Positions 22,016 through 25,906 of a DNA stretch of 25,906 nucleotides are shown piece after piece; positions within the stretch are counted from its first letter, which is position 1, and the number at the start of each line of letters is the position of its first letter. Source of the stretch: Chthonomonas sp. UBA2391 (GTDB lineage: Bacteria; Armatimonadota; Fimbriimonadia; Fimbriimonadales; Fimbriimonadaceae); the NCBI GenBank assembly GCA_002343825.1, contig DDSL01000060.1, forward strand, positions 1 through 25,906. Reading direction: 5' to 3'. The notes under the pieces are model-generated. The model saw nothing but the letters and a program-made list of their open reading frames with translations, had not been told where the DNA came from and searched no databases. The position numbers and the translations under genes were made by a program.

Positions 22016-23614
22016 ATGATTCTCACGATGGCTCTCCTGCTGGGTTCGTTCACTGAGCGGATTGTGCCCAGCACGGGGGCACCCCCGAAGGAAGTCGTCA
22101 GCTTAGATCTCCGAAAAGGCTTGGACTATTCGGAGAAGCTCCTGGCCGCAAGTGCTCAAGGTCTGCTGAATAGTCGAGAGAAGGGGACCACGAAGATCTA
22201 TCTGATTTGGGATGATCACGACGCCTTTTGGCTGGATCATCTCGTGAAGAACAAGATCGTCAACGGTGTCCAGCAAGTCCAGAGTCTGGAGGAGTTAGTA
22301 GGAAAAGCCCGCGTTCGTCGAGGGGTGATTTTTGATAACAAGCCCTATCACTTGCCCAATATCGCGACAACGCTGGCCGGATGTGAGCGTCTTCTTTTGG
22401 TTGCAGATCCTGAACTTGCCTCTCGTATCGGCATTAAGATCGAGGTGGATCTTCGGAACCGCTTTAAGACAAATCGAGAAGCTAACGACTATCTATGGAG
22501 TAAGTATGGCTCCAATATCTCGCGTAGAGGGGTCTCGATTACCGTTCCCGGACCGACCCAAACTCACCAACCTGCTCAACTGCGGGATTATTTGATGGCC
22601 AACAAGATTTGGGCACTTTGGCCCAGTGGAACCAAGGAACGTGATGCGGCAGGAGCGGATCCAGCGGGCGAGTTGGAGGATGCAAGACGGATCCTGATCG
22701 ATAAGTACCCGGACAACATTCCGTGCTTTGGCTATCCGTGGTCTGGGGATGGATACGGGCTTGGGGAGCATGAAGGGGTTTCCTTTCTTAGCCAGACCGG
22801 TAAGTGGCTCATTCCAACGGATAACTTTTCGAATCTGAGTTTTTGGAGCACCTTCGAACCGAGCCTCCAGAAGCCAGCCCTTAAGCTTAGGCCTAAGACG
22901 TATCGAAAGGATACGAAGTACGCGGCCTTAGTGATGAGTGACGGGGACAACCTTTGCACTTGGAGAGACTATTTTCCTAAGTACATTGCTTCGTTGGGAA
23001 GGCGTGGCTATCCGGTAAGTTGGACGATGGGTCCACTGATGAGAGAGCTCGCTCCGCCACTCTATGATCATGCGATTCGGTCCCTGCCCGAAGGGGATTC
23101 GATCGGCTCGGGTGTCAGTGGTGTGGGTTATGTCGCTCCGGAAGAGTTTGGAAAGGCCCTGCCTGATCCCAAGAATGTCTTTAGAAGATACACGGACCTT
23201 ACCTCTGCCACGGCTCAGCGGTCGGGCCATCGCTGGATATGGGTGATGAGGTTTGGGCCCGCTGGAGGACCGGTGTTGAAGGATCTGGCGGAGGGGCTCA
23301 CCGGTATCGAAGCCATCATGGGTGGATACGGACCTGTAACCGATAAGGGCGAGCTTGCCGTCACCCGCTATAGCAATGGAATCGGAGCCTTCCACACGAT
23401 GAACAAAGTGGTGGATGAGAAGCAAATGCTTCAGGAAATCGACCAGATCTTAGCGCGCCCCGATTGTCCTCAGTTCCTCCATTTCTTCTTGTGGAATTGG
23501 GGAGTGACTCCGGACGGCCTGCAAAAGATTGCGGCTCATTGCGCGATGCGAGGCGTGGAGATCGTGACTCCAGAAGTCCTGGCCCAACTCTATAGGGACT
23601 CTGAATCTCGTTAG
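22016..23614 (+). CDS. GxGYxYP-family protein (putative glycoside hydrolase)
   Basis: A 532-residue protein from ATG 22016; a second ATG at 22028 is possible. The first 20 residues (MILTMALLLGSFTERIVPS) are a short hydrophobic stretch that may be a signal peptide. Residues 25-290 correspond to the GxGYxYP N-terminal region (KEVVSLDLRKG, IYLIWDDHDAFWL). The C-terminal domain has YAALVMSDGDNLCTW (302-316), the family's conserved block, and GVGYVAP (369-375), the namesake motif with Ala in place of its second Tyr. The family is annotated as putative glycoside hydrolases, but no activity is firmly known to me. It follows the aldehyde dehydrogenase by 15 bp. Confidence 0.87.
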   Translation: MILTMALLLGSFTERIVPSTGAPPKEVVSLDLRKGLDYSEKLLAASAQGLLNSREKGTTKIYLIWDDHDAFWLDHLVKNKIVNGVQQVQSLEELVGKARVRRGVIFDNKPYHLPNIATTLAGCERLLLVADPELASRIGIKIEVDLRNRFKTNREANDYLWSKYGSNISRRGVSITVPGPTQTHQPAQLRDYLMANKIWALWPSGTKERDAAGADPAGELEDARRILIDKYPDNIPCFGYPWSGDGYGLGEHEGVSFLSQTGKWLIPTDNFSNLSFWSTFEPSLQKPALKLRPKTYRKDTKYAALVMSDGDNLCTWRDYFPKYIASLGRRGYPVSWTMGPLMRELAPPLYDHAIRSLPEGDSIGSGVSGVGYVAPEEFGKALPDPKNVFRRYTDLTSATAQRSGHRWIWVMRFGPAGGPVLKDLAEGLTGIEAIMGGYGPVTDKGELAVTRYSNGIGAFHTMNKVVDEKQMLQEIDQILARPDCPQFLHFFLWNWGVTPDGLQKIAAHCAMRGVEIVTPEVLAQLYRDSESR

Positions 23615-23649
23615 AACTGGCTCAGTTCAGGAAAGAGAAACCTGAAACA

Positions 23650-23682
23650 AGGAACCCCAAGACATCACGACTTGGAGTTCCT
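23650..23682. terminator. Hairpin between the GxGYxYP and SPFH genes
   Basis: AGGAACCCCAAG (23650-23661) pairs with CTTGGAGTTCCT (23671-23682) with one mismatch and a 9-base loop. It lies between convergent stops at 23614 and 23692. A smaller repeat TTCAGG/CCTGAA lies at 23626-23646. T runs are short on both sides, so termination is likely but not textbook. Confidence 0.6.
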
Positions 23683-23691
23683 CTGGCTCAC

Positions 23692-24609
23692 TTATCTCGC
23701 CGGAGCGGAGTTGGATTCCTTCATCAGATTGCTGAGGTCAAGGATCACACCGCCGCCGTTTCCTCCGGCGTTGACGCTCGGAAGTTTGCCGTCCCATTTA
23801 TCAACCCATTCGCGGGCAATCACGAGGCTTCCTCCATTGGCTCGGAGGGATTCGGCGATCAACCGCGAGGCCTCGGCTTTTCCTTGGGCCCGTGCGATTT
23901 CTGTTTGCTTTTGCAGTTCGGCTTGTTGCAGAACAAACTTCTGCTTTTCGGCTTCTTGTTGAGCAACTTGCTTGGCTTCAATCGCCTTATTGAACTCGGG
24001 CGAGAAGTCAAAGTTGGTGATGCTGAGGCCCTGGGGGTCGACGATGATATTGTATTGTGCGAGCCGTCGCGTGAGGTCGGCTTCAACTTCGGTCTTGACC
24101 TGTTGTCGGTTGCGGATGAGTTCTTCTGCGGTGTAGCGGCTGGTGACAACCTTGACCGATTCTTGAATTGCGGGATCGATGATGCGGCTGTTGTAATCGG
24201 GGCCAACTTGACCAAAGATCTCGGGGACCTTGACCGCATTCAGCCGATAGTTGAGCGCGAGGGTCGTGGTCACGACCTGAAGATCGCGGCTCGCGGCGGT
24301 AGCGGTGCCTTCTTCCTTTTGGGTTCGGGTCTCCAAAAGAATCACCTCATTCACTCCCGGGATGATCAGGTGGATGCCGGGAGAGATCGACCCTTGGAGG
24401 GCGCCAAACCGCAAGAGAACTCCCTGATAGCCAGCGGGAACTTGGACGACGCCGCGCCACAGCAGTCCGCCGACGATCATGAGAACGCCAATCATTCGAG
24501 TCGCCCAGGCGATCGGCTTGAGATTGACCTTCTCACCGGTTTGGCTATGCAGCCCGGCGAAGATGAAGGACGCGACAAAGACGATAACTCCTAAAACGAG
24601 GATGCCCAT
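23692..24609 (-). CDS. Prohibitin-like SPFH/Band 7 membrane protein
   Basis: A 305-residue protein with two N-terminal hydrophobic segments (about 2-20 and 36-53), then the SPFH domain from about 54: VVQVPAGYQGVLLRFGALQG.ISPGIHLIIPGVNEV, then LQVVTTTLALNYRLN (about 110-124). A long charged coiled coil at about 205-265 (EFNKAIEAKQVAQQEAEKQKF...) drives ring assembly. The end is Gly/Asn-rich then SNLMKE. Prohibitin-like proteins form large membrane rings that often regulate the FtsH protease. No nfeD or ftsH gene adjoins it. The ribosome site AGGAAAAAGAG is clear. Confidence 0.92.
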   Translation of the reverse strand: MGILVLGVIVFVASFIFAGLHSQTGEKVNLKPIAWATRMIGVLMIVGGLLWRGVVQVPAGYQGVLLRFGALQGSISPGIHLIIPGVNEVILLETRTQKEEGTATAASRDLQVVTTTLALNYRLNAVKVPEIFGQVGPDYNSRIIDPAIQESVKVVTSRYTAEELIRNRQQVKTEVEADLTRRLAQYNIIVDPQGLSITNFDFSPEFNKAIEAKQVAQQEAEKQKFVLQQAELQKQTEIARAQGKAEASRLIAESLRANGGSLVIAREWVDKWDGKLPSVNAGGNGGGVILDLSNLMKESNSAPAR

Positions 24610-24689
24610 TCTCTTTTTCCTGCATCACTAGTACGGCAGAGCGGGGCGGCAGGATTCATTTCTGCCCAAATGGAATAGGCTCTGGAGCG

Positions 24690-25085
24690 ATGAACGCGAT
24701 CAATGCCGCCCTGCGCAGCCATTTGCTCCGACTCGCGGTCCTGTCCACCCTCTCGGTGATCATCGGGTTGGGGATCGTTTTTGCGGGATCCGGCGCAGCC
24801 CAAAAGGCCTTCGGAACCATGACCGCGGGGTGGGCGGTGGTCAACCTGGTGATCGTGGTCGTGAGCCTGCGCAACAAGCAACTCCCCGATCTGCGCGCCT
24901 TTCGCGAGTTCCTTATGCTCAATGTCGGGCTGAACTTCGGATATATCGGAGTGGGTTTGGCGCTGTGCTTGCCGAGTGGGGCGTCGGCCGTGCTGGTGGG
25001 CAATGGTGCAGCGGTTGCGATCCAGGGCCTGATCCTCCAGGTCCTAGATCTGTACTTGCTGCGCCAGCTACCTACTACACATTGA
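24690..25085 (+). CDS. Small four-helix membrane protein, function unknown
   Basis: A 131-residue protein with four hydrophobic segments: about 14-33 (LRLAVLSTLSVIIGLGIVFA), 42-60 (GTMTAGWAVVNLVIVVVSL), 73-95 and 100-123. An Arg/Asn-containing loop lies between the second and third. The W-x-x-V-N-L-x-I pattern in the second segment resembles a small DUF6992-type membrane family, which is a weak impression only. GGAGCG precedes the ATG. It diverges from the SPFH gene, with an 80-bp gap, and its end overlaps the convergent ychF end by 11 bp. Confidence 0.72.
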   Translation: MNAINAALRSHLLRLAVLSTLSVIIGLGIVFAGSGAAQKAFGTMTAGWAVVNLVIVVVSLRNKQLPDLRAFREFLMLNVGLNFGYIGVGLALCLPSGASAVLVGNGAAVAIQGLILQVLDLYLLRQLPTTH

Positions 25086-25906
25086 AGAGGAAGAGCATCA
25101 CGTCGCCTTCTTGGACGACGTACTCCTTACCTTCGCTGCGGACCAGGCCCTTCTCTTTGGCCACCTTCATGCTGCCACAAGCAATGAGGTCCGTGTAGCT
25201 GACGGTCTCGGCTCGGATGAAGCCGCGCTCGAAATCGCTATGGATCACGCCGGCGGCCTGCGGGGCCTTCATCCCCTTGATGATGGTCCAGGCTCTTGTC
25301 TCTTTGGGTCCGGTGGTGAAGTAGGTTTGGAGCCCGAGCAAGTCGTAGGTCGCGCGGATCAGGCTCTGCAGGCCGCCCTCTTTGACCCCGAGAGCTTCGA
25401 GGAATCCGGCGCGGTCTTCTTCGGGGAGTTCAATCAGTTCGCTTTCGACCTGGGCCGAGATGACCACGACGCTGGCACCTTCTTTGGCGGCGGCAGCGCG
25501 GACGGTTTCGACGTAGGCGTTGCCGGTGGCGAGGTCGTCCTCGTTGACGTTGGCCGCATAGATGATGGGCTTCTTGGTCAGCAGTCCGAGTCCCTTGATC
25601 GCGAGCTCTTCATCTTCGTTGAGCGCGACCGACCGGGCGGGGAGGCCATCGTTCAGGGCGGGGATGATCCGATCGAGCGCGTCGACCTCGATCTGGGCTT
25701 CCTTCTTCTGCCGGGCGTCTTTGCGGGCTCGTTCGATCCTCTTTTCGCATTGGCCGAGGTCGGCAAAGATCAGTTCGAGGTTAATGATCTCCATGTCGCG
25801 GGCCGGGTCGACGGATCCGGCGACGTGGATGATGTCGTCGTTATCGAAGCATCGGACGACGTGGACGATGGCATCGACCTCTCGGATGTTGCCCAAAAAC
25901 TGGTTG
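25075..25906 (-). CDS. ychF: YchF/OLA1-family ATPase, C-terminal part (runs off the window)
   Basis: The frame is open to the window edge (NQFLGNIREVDAIVHVVRCF at the boundary), so the start and P-loop are outside. The visible 276 or so residues include IREVDAIVHVVRCFDNDDIIHV.G.VDP.RD and the YchF stretch in which the usual G4 NKxD is changed, here AANVNEDD, the change that gives OLA1/YchF its ATP preference. A coiled-coil insert lies between. The C-terminal TGS-like domain is FTTGPKETRAWTI, then AAGVIHSDFERGFIRAETVSY and a close in YVVQEGDVMLFLFNV. It is a conserved cytoplasmic ribosome-associated ATPase with stress functions. Confidence 0.96.
   Translation of the reverse strand, partial: NQFLGNIREVDAIVHVVRCFDNDDIIHVAGSVDPARDMEIINLELIFADLGQCEKRIERARKDARQKKEAQIEVDALDRIIPALNDGLPARSVALNEDEELAIKGLGLLTKKPIIYAANVNEDDLATGNAYVETVRAAAAKEGASVVVISAQVESELIELPEEDRAGFLEALGVKEGGLQSLIRATYDLLGLQTYFTTGPKETRAWTIIKGMKAPQAAGVIHSDFERGFIRAETVSYTDLIACGSMKVAKEKGLVRSEGKEYVVQEGDVMLFLFNV

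Overview
The window is about 26 kb of GC-rich bacterial chromosome. It is densely packed with intact genes on both strands, and I see no insertion sequences, phage genes, CRISPR arrays, tRNAs or rRNAs. Trigger factor, ClpP, ClpX, GlyQ and YchF mark it as core chromosome. Two-domain SPFH, GxGYxYP and BTRD1/beta-lactamase proteins beside a futalosine-era style UbiD/UbiX set suggest a free-living heterotroph. My best guess is Armatimonadota (Fimbriimonas-like), but this is a weak inference from gene content.

Layout. 1-306 is the end of a PDZ (HtrA-type) protein, which meets a secreted serine hydrolase head-on (379-2106, minus; five BTRD1 repeats plus a beta-lactamase-like domain). A divergently transcribed winged-helix regulator follows (2207-2848). 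Next is a plus-strand cluster of a 3-hydroxyisobutyrate-dehydrogenase-like enzyme and a three-gene ABC importer of the BMP/nucleoside type (2884-7052). A secreted beta-helix protein stands alone (7191-9557), with a clear sigma70-like promoter and a bidirectional terminator. On the minus strand come the classic tig-clpP-clpX proteostasis genes (12984 down to 9637).

The most notable part is 13069-15531 (minus): htpX, a zinc-ribbon protein and terC in one operon. Upstream of htpX I read a yybP-ykoY (Mn2+) riboswitch whose P1 3' strand is also the 5' arm of an intrinsic terminator. This is a ready-made Mn2+-ON transcriptional switch. It places a membrane metalloprotease and a zinc-ribbon protein in the manganese regulon together with TerC.

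Upstream of that, on the minus strand, are a YfcH-like epimerase overlapping ubiX, then glyQ without glyS, and ubiD. A small plus-strand pair sits between glyQ and ubiD: a ParD-like ribbon-helix-helix protein overlapping a 121-residue protein of no family I recognise, arranged like a toxin-antitoxin module. An ALDH7-type aldehyde dehydrogenase and a GxGYxYP protein form the next plus-strand pair (20501-23614). The window ends with a prohibitin-like SPFH protein (minus), a small membrane protein (plus) and the 3' part of ychF (minus, running off the window).

All calls come from reading the sequence. No database search or folding program was run.
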